A stretch of 64,000 nucleotides of DNA from Cyanosarcina radialis HA8281-LM2 (GCA_019359615.1 JAHHHA010000001.1:186001-250000), one strand, 5' to 3'. Shown: positions 35,405-44,695, counted from the first letter of the stretch. Notes: generated by a model not told the origin, from the letters alone. A program made the numbers and translations.

Positions 35405-36010
35405 ATGACACAGGCACTCAAACAACGCACTTTTAGCCGCGAAGAATACCTAGAATTTGAAATAAATTCGGAGGAACGTCATGAATATGTGAATGGAGAA
35501 GTTAGACTCATGACTGGGGGAACGCCCGACCATAACGATATTGCCAGTAACCTGTTGGTTGCACTCAAACTACAACTTAAAGGAAAGCCTTACCGAATAT
35601 TTATGGCCGACCAACGGCTTTGGGTTCCCGATCGCAATCTCTATACCTATCCCGATGTGATGGTGGTCGAAAAACCGCTACAACTTCAAGCAGGGCGCAC
35701 TGACACCGTGATTAATCCCTGCTTTATTGCTGAAGTGCTATCCAAGTCAACCGAAAATTACGAATCTCCTTCGGAGACGCTGCGCGAACGCGGTGAAAAA
35801 TTCTCTTCCTACCGTACCATTGAAAGCTTTCGCGAATATCTTCTCATCGACCAATACAGTACCCACGTAGAACATTACGTCAAAACTGCTGCTAATCAAT
35901 GGCTGCTTTCAGAATATAACGATCCTAAAATCGCATTGTCATTAAGCACTTTTAAAGCTCAAATCGAAATAGCCGCTCTCTATGAAAATATCGACATTGA
36001 CGCTTCATAA
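35405..36010 (+). CDS. Uma2 family (DUF820) putative endonuclease
   Basis: The 201-residue product is a full-length Uma2 protein: SREEYLEFEINSEERHEYVNGEV at the start, TPDHNDIASNLLVAL, the metal-site Asp in YTYPDVMVV (about 82) and the Glu of FIAEVLSKST (about 110), then FREYLLIDQYSTHVEHY. It is much closer to the family consensus than the copy at 208-960 and lacks that copy's charged tail. Role unknown. It follows ruvA by 140 bases but has its own A/T-rich leader, so it is probably independent. Confidence 0.92.
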   Translation: MTQALKQRTFSREEYLEFEINSEERHEYVNGEVRLMTGGTPDHNDIASNLLVALKLQLKGKPYRIFMADQRLWVPDRNLYTYPDVMVVEKPLQLQAGRTDTVINPCFIAEVLSKSTENYESPSETLRERGEKFSSYRTIESFREYLLIDQYSTHVEHYVKTAANQWLLSEYNDPKIALSLSTFKAQIEIAALYENIDIDAS

Positions 36011-36133
36011 ATTCAGAAATTGGCGGTATTGAGTTAACTTAATTTTTGTTAAAGGCGATCGCCGCTCTACTAGACTGCATTTGGATGCTACCTAAGAGCG
36101 ATCGCAATTTTTCCACTTCCCGTACAAGACTTT

Positions 36134-36158
36134 CCCCCTTCCCTTGTAGGGAAGGGGG
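36134..36158. repeat. Perfect G/C hairpin between convergent genes
   Basis: An 11-bp perfect stem (CCCCCTTCCCT / AGGGAAGGGGG) with a TGT loop. A G-rich run follows. It may block read-through between Uma2 and the IscA-like gene but lacks a T-tract. Confidence 0.6.
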
Positions 36159-36177
36159 GTAGGGGGGTAAGGTCTTT

Positions 36178-36507
36178 TCAACTATTAACCGAGAAAGAAT
36201 TCCCACAGCCGCAGCTAGCGACTGCTAAGGGATTGTGGAAGCGAAAACCACCACCCATCAGATCTTCTGAGTAGTCTAAAGTTAAATCGCTAACGTAGTT
36301 TGCACTGCGATCGTCTACGACTACAGTAATGCCGTTACAGTCGTAGATGCGATCGCTCGGGCCGATCTCCGTGTCGAATCCCAAAGTGTAAAAAAAGCCG
36401 GAACAACCACCAGGTTGAACGCCTAAACGGAATCTGGCATCTAATTTCTGTTCTTTCGATCGCAAGCGTCCGATTTCTTTAACAGCAGCGGGCTTGATTT
36501 GGATCAT
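36178..36507 (-). CDS. Iron-sulfur cluster assembly accessory protein (HesB/IscA/SufA family)
   Basis: These A-type carriers bind Fe-S clusters or iron and pass them to target proteins. The 109-residue product has the three conserved cysteines: one in GVQPGGCSGFFYTLGFD (Cys39) and two in the C-terminal ASCGCGNSF. The DLMGGGFRFHNP segment is typical. Its start codon overlaps the stop codon of the cupin gene (36504-36507, ATGA), so the two are translationally coupled. Which paralogue (IscA, SufA or ErpA) cannot be decided from sequence alone. Confidence 0.93.
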   Translation of the reverse strand: MIQIKPAAVKEIGRLRSKEQKLDARFRLGVQPGGCSGFFYTLGFDTEIGPSDRIYDCNGITVVVDDRSANYVSDLTLDYSEDLMGGGFRFHNPLAVASCGCGNSFSVNS

Positions 36508-36920
36508 TTTCCTTGACTGCGAGCATAGTCATCTTGAAAGCGAATAATATCATCTTCTCCCAAATACTCGCCATTTTGGACTTCGATTAACACCAAAGGA
36601 ATCACGCCGGGGTTTTCTAGGCGATGGGGAGTGCATTGAGGCACGTAAGTAGATTGATTGCTAGCCAAGGTTAGTTCTTCCTCCCCACAAACCACTTTAG
36701 CCGTACCGGAAACGACGATCCAATGTTCGCTGCGGTGGTAGTGCATTTGCAGGCTGAGGCGATGACCGGGCTTGACTTCAATCCGCTTGATTTTATATTC
36801 TCTCCCTTCTTCCAGAACCGTAAAAGAACCCCAAGGTCTTAGTTCTGTAGCTGCTAAGCCATTAGCACTCATGGGTAGCGGTGTCACATTCACTGGAAAA
36901 ATTTCTTGTGCTTGAGCCAT
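36504..36920 (-). CDS. Cupin-domain mannose-6-phosphate isomerase-like protein (type II PMI)
   Basis: The 138-residue single-cupin protein matches the C-terminal isomerase domain of type II phosphomannose isomerase/GDP-mannose pyrophosphorylases: RPWGSFTVLEEGREYKIKRIEV, then the metal-binding cupin motif GHRLSLQMHYHRSEHWIVVSGTAKV with two His and a Glu/His, and YVPQCTPHRLENPG. Stand-alone forms are common in cyanobacteria and would interconvert fructose-6-P and mannose-6-P. It overlaps the IscA-like gene by four bases downstream, an unexpected pairing of sugar and Fe-S functions. Confidence 0.9.
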   Translation of the reverse strand: MAQAQEIFPVNVTPLPMSANGLAATELRPWGSFTVLEEGREYKIKRIEVKPGHRLSLQMHYHRSEHWIVVSGTAKVVCGEEELTLASNQSTYVPQCTPHRLENPGVIPLVLIEVQNGEYLGEDDIIRFQDDYARSQGK

Positions 36921-37127
36921 TTAGATCTCCGGTGGCGAATTGGTTTAGTCGGACTGGAATATTGTAATTAAGTCCAGACGATCGCGATCTTTGCTGTAGT
37001 ATCGATCGCTTTGGGCTAATACACATAGTTCCCCGATCGTTCCTGATAAATTAACAAATCGGCAGATGCGATCGAGTCAAAAAAACTTATGTTACAAAAT
37101 ATTTCTCGACTTTGCCATCGTTTAGCC

Positions 37128-38996
37128 CTATTTACCTAAGAAAATTCCCAGACCGTTGTGAACTCGACCCGCAGTAGAAGCAGAGCGATTAATTAATTGC
37201 CCTCCCAAGTATAGACTGGTGGAACTGCCGCCATCGAGATTGAGAGCGTTGACAACTCCCATCTGCTGCATGATTTGGGCGATTTCGGTCAAAGTTGGCC
37301 CCAAACCACCAGCGCGGTTGTGGACGGCAGCAATGACGATCGTTCCAGAGGGAGTAGTCCCAATAGCCGTGCGGATAGCAGATTCGCGAATGAAGCTATC
37401 CTGGAAGGTTTCAGCTTTAGCATCCAAAACGATTTGCCGATTTTGCAACAACAACGGGCCAGCCCCCAAAATTTGAGAGTAGCGGCTGAAATTGGCTGGT
37501 GTGGTGCGGCTTTCAATTCGCAGCGCCGTGCCGACGGGTAGAGAATTAGCAACTTCTGGCTGAGAGCGAATCGCCAGCACGTAACCGTCAGGGGGAATCG
37601 GTATCGGTGTTTGCCCCGCTGCACCTCCTGAGAACGTATTGGTAACTCGGTTATTTTGCACCACCACCAAGATTTCATTGTTAGTCAGCGGGGTGTAACT
37701 GGCTCCCCATTGCAGGGTATAGCGAGAAATTCCAGCTTTGACGTAGCCGCTATTCAAATAAAGAATCGGCAGGCGCTCTCGATTGGAGGTAATCAAGCTT
37801 TCTTCTAGGGTAAGGCGGCCGATCTCGATCGCGCCTTTGTCATTCCAGCCGATCGCTCCTCGATCTAATATCGGGCTAGATAACCATTTACCATCCCGTC
37901 TGATTGCCCCTAAAGGTAATTGTTGTTTGCGGTTAAAAAAGCCAGCATTGACGGCGGCTGAAGCTTGCCACAAGTTAGCTGTTTTCACTAAAGGGGCGAT
38001 GCCCACCATAGTCTGGGGATTGCTCCAAATCGGTCTTAAAAGCAATCCTGGCTGTTTGGGGTTGATTTCCAGCCAGACTACCGGAAACCGAGAACTCCCG
38101 ACGGTAACGAATTGTTGTCGCCAGCGGATTCCTGGGGCCCAGGCGATACTGCGGGCAGAGAAAGCTGCGGGTGCGAGATCGATAACTAAACGGTGGGGAT
38201 TGGCAACCGTTAGCACTCGAACCCGCCACCCCGTCGGTAGCGGTACTTGAATCTTAGTTTGATTTTGAGAACTTTCTAGTTTCAACCCCGAAGTATCTAC
38301 AGGCTGCACGGGCATAACGGGTGAGGGCGCATCTGGCTCGATGTTGTTTTCTCCTGGCACTCCCAGGGGCGCAATGGGGGGGCGAAAGCGTTCTATGAGG
38401 GTGGGATCGGCAGAACCCTCGATCGCAATTGTTGCTACGGTCCGATCCTGAATCACCGTAAACGGGGTAGCTCGATCTAATTCAACTACAATCCGGCGAT
38501 TAACGGGCGCTACTGTAGGGTTAGTTGAGGATGGTTGCGATCGATCTTCCTCTCGAATATTTTGGACTCGTGCTAACGGGGCAATAATTTCCAAGGTGCT
38601 GCCATTAGCTTGTAACTGCCAGCCAGCAGTTTTAGCAAAGTTGGTAATATCTACATAGCGGTAAGCACCGACGACTTTAGCAGGAGCTATGGCTTTAGTC
38701 GAGAACCAATTTAAGGGTTGTTGGCTGTAATTGCTCGTATCTGCTAGTTCCACGCCCAAGATTTGCATCAATCCGACATCGCCGATTCCCGTGCGTTGAG
38801 ATTTACCCTGTTGCCACTGCTGCCAAACTAAAGGTAACGTTCTACCGTTGAGAGATATGCGATCGCCCTTTTGGGTTCTTGGGGTAGAGGCTTGAGCTAT
38901 GGCTTCAGATCTAGCTGGAAGTGCTAATAGCTGTGTTGTGGTGACTGTGAAAGTGGTGAGATAGATTGATGCCATCACAATGCTTCGCATCAACAT
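37128..38996 (-). CDS. Secreted phosphodiester glycosidase family (NAGPA domain) protein
   Basis: The 622-residue product has a signal peptide (about 1-32), a beta-rich N-terminal region with AMIN-like features (about 95-290; IVVELDRATPFTVI, RVLTVANPHRLVIDLAP) and a C-terminal NAGPA domain (about 340-620; AAVNAGFFNRKQQLPLGAI, ILGAGPLLLQNRQIV, LNLDGGSSTSLYLGGQLINR, VHNGLGIFLGK). The domain was first known from the mammalian uncovering enzyme; bacterial members may cleave sugar phosphodiesters in the envelope. GAGGAG lies six bases before the ATG. It is separate from its neighbours. Confidence 0.9.
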   Translation of the reverse strand: MLMRSIVMASIYLTTFTVTTTQLLALPARSEAIAQASTPRTQKGDRISLNGRTLPLVWQQWQQGKSQRTGIGDVGLMQILGVELADTSNYSQQPLNWFSTKAIAPAKVVGAYRYVDITNFAKTAGWQLQANGSTLEIIAPLARVQNIREEDRSQPSSTNPTVAPVNRRIVVELDRATPFTVIQDRTVATIAIEGSADPTLIERFRPPIAPLGVPGENNIEPDAPSPVMPVQPVDTSGLKLESSQNQTKIQVPLPTGWRVRVLTVANPHRLVIDLAPAAFSARSIAWAPGIRWRQQFVTVGSSRFPVVWLEINPKQPGLLLRPIWSNPQTMVGIAPLVKTANLWQASAAVNAGFFNRKQQLPLGAIRRDGKWLSSPILDRGAIGWNDKGAIEIGRLTLEESLITSNRERLPILYLNSGYVKAGISRYTLQWGASYTPLTNNEILVVVQNNRVTNTFSGGAAGQTPIPIPPDGYVLAIRSQPEVANSLPVGTALRIESRTTPANFSRYSQILGAGPLLLQNRQIVLDAKAETFQDSFIRESAIRTAIGTTPSGTIVIAAVHNRAGGLGPTLTEIAQIMQQMGVVNALNLDGGSSTSLYLGGQLINRSASTAGRVHNGLGIFLGK

Positions 38997-39011
38997 AAAT
39001 ATCTCCTCATT

Positions 39012-39419
39012 CTAGTTTCCATCAAATCCATGGGCGTTCATCCAATCGGCGAGCGTTTTTGTAACAGTAATACTATCATTAGCTCCCAGTAGTTCCAAAA
39101 CGACCTTGGCGATCGTCATTGTCATCTCTGTTGGCATTTGCCCATCTTGTGTAGCAATAATAAAGTCATACTCAACAGCAAGATCGAGAGGTGTCTGTCC
39201 TTTCTCGTCCACTATATTTAGAGCGGCACCACGGTGTGCCAGATACTTAATTACTTCAATATTTCCTTCATCTGCTGCGTAGTGAAGCAGAGTCCATCCG
39301 AGCGGATGGTAATTATGTATTAATCTACTATCTCGATAGTTAATATCGCCACCTTGATTCAAATATTCATCTATATCGCTAATCTGCAAAGGGCTTTTAA
39401 CTACATCATCGAATTTCAT
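39012..39419 (-). CDS. Small ankyrin-repeat protein
   Basis: The 135-residue protein has at least two ankyrin repeats: HPLGWTLLHYAADEGNIEVIKYLAHRGAALNI (about 38-69) and VDEKGQTPLDLAVEYDF (70-86), preceded by a degenerate one (DIDEYLNQGGDINYRDSRL). The C-terminal 45 residues are helical without clear repeats. Ankyrin repeats bind proteins; no partner can be named. Its stop codon is followed by 15 bases and then the start of the phosphodiester glycosidase gene on the same strand. Confidence 0.85.
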   Translation of the reverse strand: MKFDDVVKSPLQISDIDEYLNQGGDINYRDSRLIHNYHPLGWTLLHYAADEGNIEVIKYLAHRGAALNIVDEKGQTPLDLAVEYDFIIATQDGQMPTEMTMTIAKVVLELLGANDSITVTKTLADWMNAHGFDGN

Positions 39420-39483
39420 ATAGTTACATTTTTGTTAAAGAAAATATTAAGAAGTTTCTATATGCGTTCGATATCATATCAAT

Positions 39484-39852
39484 TCACCCGATCTCATCCA
39501 CCAGAACGATTCCTCCTTCGCAAAAATCGATACCCAGATGATAATCCTCCAGAAGTGCGGTGCCGATAAGCGGACGACGACCTATTGCTAAAATCGGAAC
39601 TGCCCGTACTACACCATTCCAAAGAATAGTGCCTTGGTGAACGTTGGTAACAAGGAGCGAATTATCAGCCAGATTTGCATCTATCGGTGCAATGTAAGGT
39701 AAGCCAAGCTCTTCAACTACAGCAGGTGGTAGAGTTAGAAAACCTTCAAAGCCTGTATCTACAAGACACTCAATCTCGATTTCTCCACGTTCTGGAGGAT
39801 ACAGAATTACGCCTATAAGTGCTTTAAGTGCAACAACTGTTCCGTTTATCAC
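39484..39852 (-). CDS. Clan AA aspartic protease-like protein (retropepsin-like)
   Basis: The 122-residue product has the single-domain retropepsin-like pattern: ECLVDTGFEGFLTLPPAVVEELGL holds the DTG catalytic triplet (about 32-34), followed by VPILAIGRRPLIGTALLEDYHLGIDF, the hydrophobic-GXXLL element of clan AA. Such proteins would act as dimers; natural substrates in cyanobacteria are unknown. The start is GTG and overlaps the upstream gene's stop by four bases (GTGA), so the pair is translationally coupled. Confidence 0.88.
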   Translation of the reverse strand: MINGTVVALKALIGVILYPPERGEIEIECLVDTGFEGFLTLPPAVVEELGLPYIAPIDANLADNSLLVTNVHQGTILWNGVVRAVPILAIGRRPLIGTALLEDYHLGIDFCEGGIVLVDEIG

Positions 39853-40124
39853 TCTGCTGTCCTAATCAATGTCCCGCCTACTGCGTAAACAGCATCATAC
39901 CCAATTCGTTCTGCCCAAGTGACAGCGTTGGGATATTTGTCTTGTAAGCGATGACAAGCTGCAAGCAAATCCTTGTCGATCTCGTATTCGCCCGTATTGA
40001 GATCGATCGCAATAATTTTGCCGATATTGGCGGCTGTTTCAACCCGAACGCGAATTCTCTGCTGGTATAACTCTTTGCCACGCCGAGCGATTTCTTCAGG
40101 GCTAAGGGCTGGACGATTCATCAA
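39849..40124 (-). CDS. Small conserved protein coupled to the aspartic protease
   Basis: The 91-residue product begins MMNRPALSPEEIARRGKELYQQRIRVRVETAANIGKIIAIDLNTGEYEIDKDLLAACHRLQ and ends AVYAVGGTLIRTAE. Small proteins of this kind are often found immediately upstream of clan AA protease genes in cyanobacteria and may be the partner of a two-gene module; function is unknown. A toxin-antitoxin-like arrangement is possible but unproven. Overlap of four bases with the protease start. Confidence 0.75.
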   Translation of the reverse strand: MMNRPALSPEEIARRGKELYQQRIRVRVETAANIGKIIAIDLNTGEYEIDKDLLAACHRLQDKYPNAVTWAERIGYDAVYAVGGTLIRTAE

Positions 40125-40322
40125 ACCAAACTTCCTAACTATAAAATTTTGACTATTCTCATTTCTATTTTAAAGGCAAAAAGTTGTTCGATCGACGCAT
40201 CTTGCGGTCACGCTGGACGTATACTTGCCAAATGCTTGCCAAAGCGAGCGATCGCTTTCTAACTTGACATTACGAAGGGTAGGACGACGATCCGGAAACG
40301 AAAAATTACTCTGAAGATCGAC

Positions 40323-40841
40323 ATGAATCGACCGTTAATAGGCATTATCATGGGTAGCGATTCCGATTTACCCACCATGCAAGCAGCGATCGCCATCTGC
40401 GAAGAATTTCAGGTAGCGCATGAAGTCGCGATCGTCTCGGCACATCGCACTCCCGAACGGATGGTAGAATATGCCAAAACCGCCCACCAGCGAGGATTAA
40501 AGGTAATTATTGCTGGGGCTGGGGGTGCGGCTCATCTCCCAGGTATGGTAGCCGCCTTAACGCCTTTACCCGTCATCGGCGTACCCGTCGCCAGCCGTCA
40601 CTTACAAGGAGTTGATTCTTTATATTCGATCGTCCAAATGCCAGCCGGAATTCCTGTTGCTACAGTAGCGATCGGCAATGCCAAAAATGCCGGATTATTA
40701 GCAGTACAGATTTTAGCTTCTCATCATCCCGAATTGCTCCAACGGGTGCAAGAGTATCGGCATCAACTTACCGAATCTGTCATGGAAAAACAGGCTCGTT
40801 TAGACGAACTGGGCTACCAACAATATTTACAAAAAGAATAG
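40323..40841 (+). CDS. purE: N5-carboxyaminoimidazole ribonucleotide mutase PurE
   Basis: PurE class I moves the carboxyl group of N5-CAIR to carbon 4 in purine synthesis. The 172-residue product carries [13 protein letters not shown] (phosphate loop), [14 protein letters not shown] with the catalytic His, [28 protein letters not shown], and [28 protein letters not shown]. The C-terminal [14 protein letters not shown] is common in cyanobacterial forms. purK is not in the window. The gene is monocistronic, followed by a repeat-containing 380-base spacer. Confidence 0.96.
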   Translation: MNRPLIGIIMGSDSDLPTMQAAIAICEEFQVAHEVAIVSAHRTPERMVEYAKTAHQRGLKVIIAGAGGAAHLPGMVAALTPLPVIGVPVASRHLQGVDSLYSIVQMPAGIPVATVAIGNAKNAGLLAVQILASHHPELLQRVQEYRHQLTESVMEKQARLDELGYQQYLQKE

Positions 40842-41074
40842 AGGAGTTTAGGAGTTTAGAAGTTCAGAAGTAAGAAAGAATATAGTGCAATAGCTGTAGA
40901 TTGGGTTGACGGCAGGAAACCCAACAAACCCAAGCGCTACGACGTAAGCTAGAAAAAATTCAAAGACAAAATACAGTATCTAAAGCTACAAATACTGCAC
41001 GATTCATATTTATTTACAATCAATCACAAAACAGGATTGTTTATTTAACTAATTGCCACTCTAACGAACACTTG
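40842..41074. other. Spacer with short repeats between purE and amt
   Basis: It holds GAGGAGTTTAGGAGTTTAGAAG-like units just after purE and the second copy of the 25-base palindrome at 40901-40925 (inverted relative to 7243-7267). No gene or terminator is clear. Confidence 0.5.
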
Positions 41075-41115
41075 GTATCTTAGGTTACATTTCAAGGATT
41101 AGAACCAGCTATTGT
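41075..41115 (+). promoter_or_regulatory. NtcA-activated promoter of amt gene 1
   Basis: GTATCTTAGGTTAC (41075-41088) is a perfect GTA-N8-TAC NtcA box. A TAN3T -10 element, TATTGT, starts 21 bases further on (41110-41115), the layout of class II NtcA-activated promoters. Nitrogen-starvation control is thus well supported. Confidence 0.8.
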
Positions 41116-41221
41116 AACAATAATCTAGTCGATCGTGCTTGGTAGAATGGCGCGAAATTAACGACCTTAACTCTTAACGAAGTTGCGGGTGTTTTTTAGA
41201 CCAAAAAGCGGGAAAGTGAAG

Positions 41222-42838
41222 ATGTCTTATCGAACCAAACTAAAGAGGCAGTGGAATATCTCCAAATTGCTGCCGTTGTCTAGGATCAGTGCTAGCTGGA
41301 GAGCGCTGGGGCGATCGATCCAGCAGCTACCCTTGAGTTGGAAAGCCTGCATCCCATTAACAGTCACCATTTTGTTGCTGTGGAACTGCGCCAGCCTCGC
41401 TCAGGATAAACCCACCCTGGAAAGCCTAGCTGAAAATCAAGCGAATTTGAAAATCGGCATGGACACCATGTGGGTGATGATAGCCGGGATGCTGGTGTTC
41501 TTTATGAATGCTGGTTTCTGTATGTTAGAAACTGGCTTCTGCCGTCAAAAAAATGCAGTTAACGTTCTATCGAAAAACCTGATCGTTTTTGGCCTTTCCA
41601 CCATTGCTTTTTGGGCGATAGGCTTTAGCTTGATGTTTAGCGAGAGCAATCCATTTATCGGCGGACTCGGTGGAGCATTCATAGCAGGGGCAGATAACAG
41701 CCCCGCCACTGGAGATGCCTATCAAGGAATTTTCGGTTCCCTCAACTGGACGGGAGTACCGCTGCTGGCTAAATTCTTTTTCCAACTAGTCTTTGCTGGC
41801 ACCGCAGCCACGATCGTTTCGGGAGCGGTAGCAGAAAGAATTAAATTTGTCAGCTTTTTAATCTTCAGCGTCTTGCTAGTGGGAATTGCTTACCCGATTA
41901 CCGGACACTGGATTTGGGGCGGCGGCTGGTTGCAAAACCTGGTTAAAGATGCTGAAGGAACCACTACGCTGGGGTTTTGGGATTTTGCTGGCTCAACTGT
42001 AGTTCACTCAGTTGGCGGTTGGGCAGCCTTAATGGGAGCCATATTTTTGGGTTCCAGGATTGGCAAATACCGAGATGGTGAAAGCGTCGCCCTTCCCGGT
42101 CACAACATGAGCATTGCTACATTGGGCTGTTTGATTTTGTGGTTGGGCTGGTTTGGTTTCAACCCAGGTTCGACCATGGCGGCAGATCCAAATGCTATAG
42201 CCCACATTGCCATCACTACTAACACCGCTGGTGCTTTTGGTGGTGTAGCCGCTACCATTGCGGCATGGTTGTATCTCGGCAAACCTGACTTGTCGATGAT
42301 TATCAACGGCATTCTCGCTGGTTTGGTTGGCGTTACCGCTGCCTGTGCTTGGGTAAGCGTGCCTAGTTCTGCCATTATTGGTTTGGTAGCTGGCATCTTA
42401 GTAGTTTTCTCAGTTACTTTCTTCGACAAGCTCAAAATTGACGACCCAGTGGGAGCGACTTCCGTTCACTTGGTTTGCGGAGTTTGGGGAACCCTTTGTG
42501 TTGGACTCTTTGCTGAGGGCGCTCAAGAGACAGGCGGCCTTTATACCGCAGGTCCCGCCAAAGGATTGCTGCTTGGAGGTGGATTTACTCAGGTTTGGCC
42601 TCAATTAGTCGGGATTGTCGCTGTAGGAGCATTTACAGTGGCTATCAGTTCCATCTTCTGGATCGCCCTGAAGGCAACTCTTGGTATCCGCGTTACGAAT
42701 GAAGAGGAGACAATCGGCTTAGATATTGGCGAACATGGCATGGAGGCTTATAGCGGTTTCCTTAAGGAAACAAGTACGCCTGGTGTTGTTGGTGCTAGCG
42801 GTAGTGTTACCCATAAGCCCAGTAGTTATGCAGGCTAA
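41222..42838 (+). CDS. amt: Ammonium transporter (Amt family), copy 1
   Basis: The ammonium channel protein has 11 predicted membrane spans. From the ATG at 41222 it is 538 residues; an upstream TTG would add 13. A basic N-terminal stretch and a hydrophobic segment (about 46-60 from that ATG, ending SLAQDKPT) look like a long signal peptide. Amt signatures present: [84 protein letters not shown] and [13 protein letters not shown] with the twin-His positions. It ends [20 protein letters not shown], the AmtB-like C-tail that GlnK/PII binds. An NtcA promoter precedes it. Confidence 0.95.
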   Translation: MSYRTKLKRQWNISKLLPLSRISASWRALGRSIQQLPLSWKACIPLTVTILLLWNCASLAQDKPTLESLAENQANLKIGMDTMWVMIAGMLVFFMNAGFCMLETGFCRQKNAVNVLSKNLIVFGLSTIAFWAIGFSLMFSESNPFIGGLGGAFIAGADNSPATGDAYQGIFGSLNWTGVPLLAKFFFQLVFAGTAATIVSGAVAERIKFVSFLIFSVLLVGIAYPITGHWIWGGGWLQNLVKDAEGTTTLGFWDFAGSTVVHSVGGWAALMGAIFLGSRIGKYRDGESVALPGHNMSIATLGCLILWLGWFGFNPGSTMAADPNAIAHIAITTNTAGAFGGVAATIAAWLYLGKPDLSMIINGILAGLVGVTAACAWVSVPSSAIIGLVAGILVVFSVTFFDKLKIDDPVGATSVHLVCGVWGTLCVGLFAEGAQETGGLYTAGPAKGLLLGGGFTQVWPQLVGIVAVGAFTVAISSIFWIALKATLGIRVTNEEETIGLDIGEHGMEAYSGFLKETSTPGVVGASGSVTHKPSSYAG

Positions 42839-42906
42839 GCTCTGCAAAATTGACGGGCTTGACTACAACTTTCTGGCGAATAAATCCCAACTTCAGAAAT
42901 TGACAT

Positions 42907-42938
42907 TCCCACGGCTCAAATCGATCGCAGCCGTGGGA
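42907..42938 (+). terminator. Hairpin after amt 1
   Basis: A perfect 10-bp stem (TCCCACGGCT / AGCCGTGGGA) with a 12-base loop, followed by TTCTTC. The T-tail is weak, so the hairpin may help stabilise or pause the transcript. Confidence 0.5.
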
Positions 42939-42995
42939 TTCTTCGATCGCTATTACTTATAGTTAGCAGCGTCAAAATTTGCTCTTATCGCTATA

Positions 42996-43024
42996 CCCTC
43001 TCCCAAACGAGAGGGATTTTAGTT
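42996..43024 (+). terminator. Terminator between the two amt genes
   Basis: CCCTCTC and GAGAGGG form a 7-bp stem with a 6-base loop, followed by ATTTTAGTTTTTG. It separates the two ammonium transporter units. Confidence 0.7.
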
Positions 43025-43063
43025 TTTGTTTGCTCTTGCTAACAAAATTCTTTATTTAAAACT

Positions 43064-43077
43064 GTATACCAAAATAC
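43064..43077 (+). promoter_or_regulatory. NtcA box upstream of amt gene 2
   Basis: GTATACCAAAATAC is a perfect GTA-N8-TAC site, 77 bases before the start codon. A matching -10 hexamer is less clear (TTCAAT about 24 bases downstream). Confidence 0.65.
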
Positions 43078-43154
43078 AGAATGCTATTCCTACAAGCGCA
43101 TTCAATAAAACTCATTTGTTTAATCTAGTGTGACTGTTTAAGGAACAAAGTTAA

Positions 43155-44567
43155 GTGTTAAAGAAAATCCTGCTAATTGGGTTTATAGCTCTGTGGTTCT
43201 CGCTCGGTCCTCTAACGGGCAGTGCCATAGCCGCCGACGAACCCAAAATCGATACGGGCGATACCGCCTTCATGCTGATTTGTTCGGCGCTGGTATTGCT
43301 GATGACTCCAGGACTGGCGTTTTTTTACGGTGGGTTGGTGCGATCGCGCAACGTCCTCAATACGATGATGATGAGCCTGCTGCTGATGGCTCTAGTAGGC
43401 GTTACTTGGTCTTTGTGGGGCTACAGCTTAGCGTTTGGCGCTACTGCTAGCAACCTCAGCGACAAGGGCTTCGGACAGGGAATTGAAGCCTTTATCGGTA
43501 ATTTAAATTGGGCCTTCTTGAGCGGGGTAGACTTCAAACCCGACCCCCTCGGCTACGCTCCCACGATTCCACATCTAGTGTTTATGGCTTACCAGATGAT
43601 GTTTGCCATCATCACCCCGGCCCTAATTTCGGGAGCGATCGTCGAGCGGATGAGCTTCAAGGCGTATTTTTGGTTTATCATCCTCTGGTCTACATTTATC
43701 TATTCTCCTCTAGCTCACTGGGTTTGGGGCAAAGGCTGGATCGGAGCATTTGGCGCTTTAGACTTTGCTGGTGGGACGGTAGTACACATCAGTTCTGGCG
43801 TATCTGCCCTAGTTGCGGCTTGGGTAATTGGCGCTCGCAAGACTTACCCAGCACAACCGACTGTGCCCCATAACGTCCCCTATGTCTTGCTCGGTATTGG
43901 CTTGCTCTGGTTTGGTTGGTTTGGCTTTAATGCTGGTAGTGCGCTGGCAATTCAATACGATGCTGATAAAGGTCCCTATGCCGCAGTTGCTTTTGTCACC
44001 ACTATGGTAGCTAGTGCTGCTGGGGGGTTGACCTGGACGATTATCGAGTGGGTATTTAGAGGTAAACCGACCGCCATTGGTATTGCCAGCGGCTTTCTCG
44101 CCGGACTGGTGGGCGTGACTCCAGCGGCAGGTTTTGTCAATCCGATGGGCGCGATTTTAATCGGTTCTATCACCGCTGTTGTTTGTTTTTTTGCTGTCAG
44201 CTTGCGGGCTAAATGGCAGTTTGACGACTCTCTAGATACCTACCCGATTCACGGTGTTGGCGGTACTGTTGGTGCTTTACTGACCGGGATATTTGCTACT
44301 ACTACGGTTAACTCACTAACTGGAGACAATGGGTTAATTTTCGGCAACCCCATCCAGTTGTGGGAACAGTTTGTCGGCGTAGCAGTTACTTATATCTTTG
44401 CTGGGGTTGGCACTTTTGTCATCCTGAAAATTTTGGGGGCTATCATGCCTCTGAGAGTCAATCCTGCGGCTGAAGACCGTGGTTTGGATGTCAACGAACA
44501 CGGCGAGCAAGGTTACGGCGAAGATTTTGCCACTGGCATGAGTTATTCAGAAAAACTTCACGGTTAA
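43155..44567 (+). CDS. amt: Ammonium transporter (Amt family), copy 2
   Basis: The 470-residue protein starts at GTG, has a signal peptide (about 1-27, ending GSAIAADEPK) and 11 membrane spans. Amt motifs: LALLMTPGLAFFYGGLVRSRNVLNTMMMS-type segment, FMAYQMMFAIITPALISGAIVERMSFKAY, HWVWGKGWIGAFGALDFAGGTVVHISSGVSALVAA with the first channel His, GLLWFGWFGFNAGSAL, and YPIHGVGGTVGALLTGIF with the second His. It ends EDRGLDVNEHGEQGYGEDFATG, the PII-binding tail. It differs clearly from the upstream copy, so the two are old paralogues and not a recent duplication. Its own NtcA box and terminators make it a separate unit. Confidence 0.96.
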   Translation: MLKKILLIGFIALWFSLGPLTGSAIAADEPKIDTGDTAFMLICSALVLLMTPGLAFFYGGLVRSRNVLNTMMMSLLLMALVGVTWSLWGYSLAFGATASNLSDKGFGQGIEAFIGNLNWAFLSGVDFKPDPLGYAPTIPHLVFMAYQMMFAIITPALISGAIVERMSFKAYFWFIILWSTFIYSPLAHWVWGKGWIGAFGALDFAGGTVVHISSGVSALVAAWVIGARKTYPAQPTVPHNVPYVLLGIGLLWFGWFGFNAGSALAIQYDADKGPYAAVAFVTTMVASAAGGLTWTIIEWVFRGKPTAIGIASGFLAGLVGVTPAAGFVNPMGAILIGSITAVVCFFAVSLRAKWQFDDSLDTYPIHGVGGTVGALLTGIFATTTVNSLTGDNGLIFGNPIQLWEQFVGVAVTYIFAGVGTFVILKILGAIMPLRVNPAAEDRGLDVNEHGEQGYGEDFATGMSYSEKLHG

Positions 44568-44603
44568 TCGATCGAATTAGCTATTGCGGTGATTAACCTC
44601 TAA

Positions 44604-44634
44604 AGAGACGTAGCCTGCTGCGTCTCTATTTTTA
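44604..44634 (+). terminator. Intrinsic terminator of amt 2
   Basis: AGAGACGTAG and CTGCGTCTCT form a stem of about 10 bp (one G-U) around a 4-base loop, followed by ATTTTTAT. Confidence 0.85.
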
Positions 44635-44695
44635 TCGGACGAACCAAGATAGTAGGATAGTGTCAGACATAATCGATCGACGCTCAGTGGGATTT

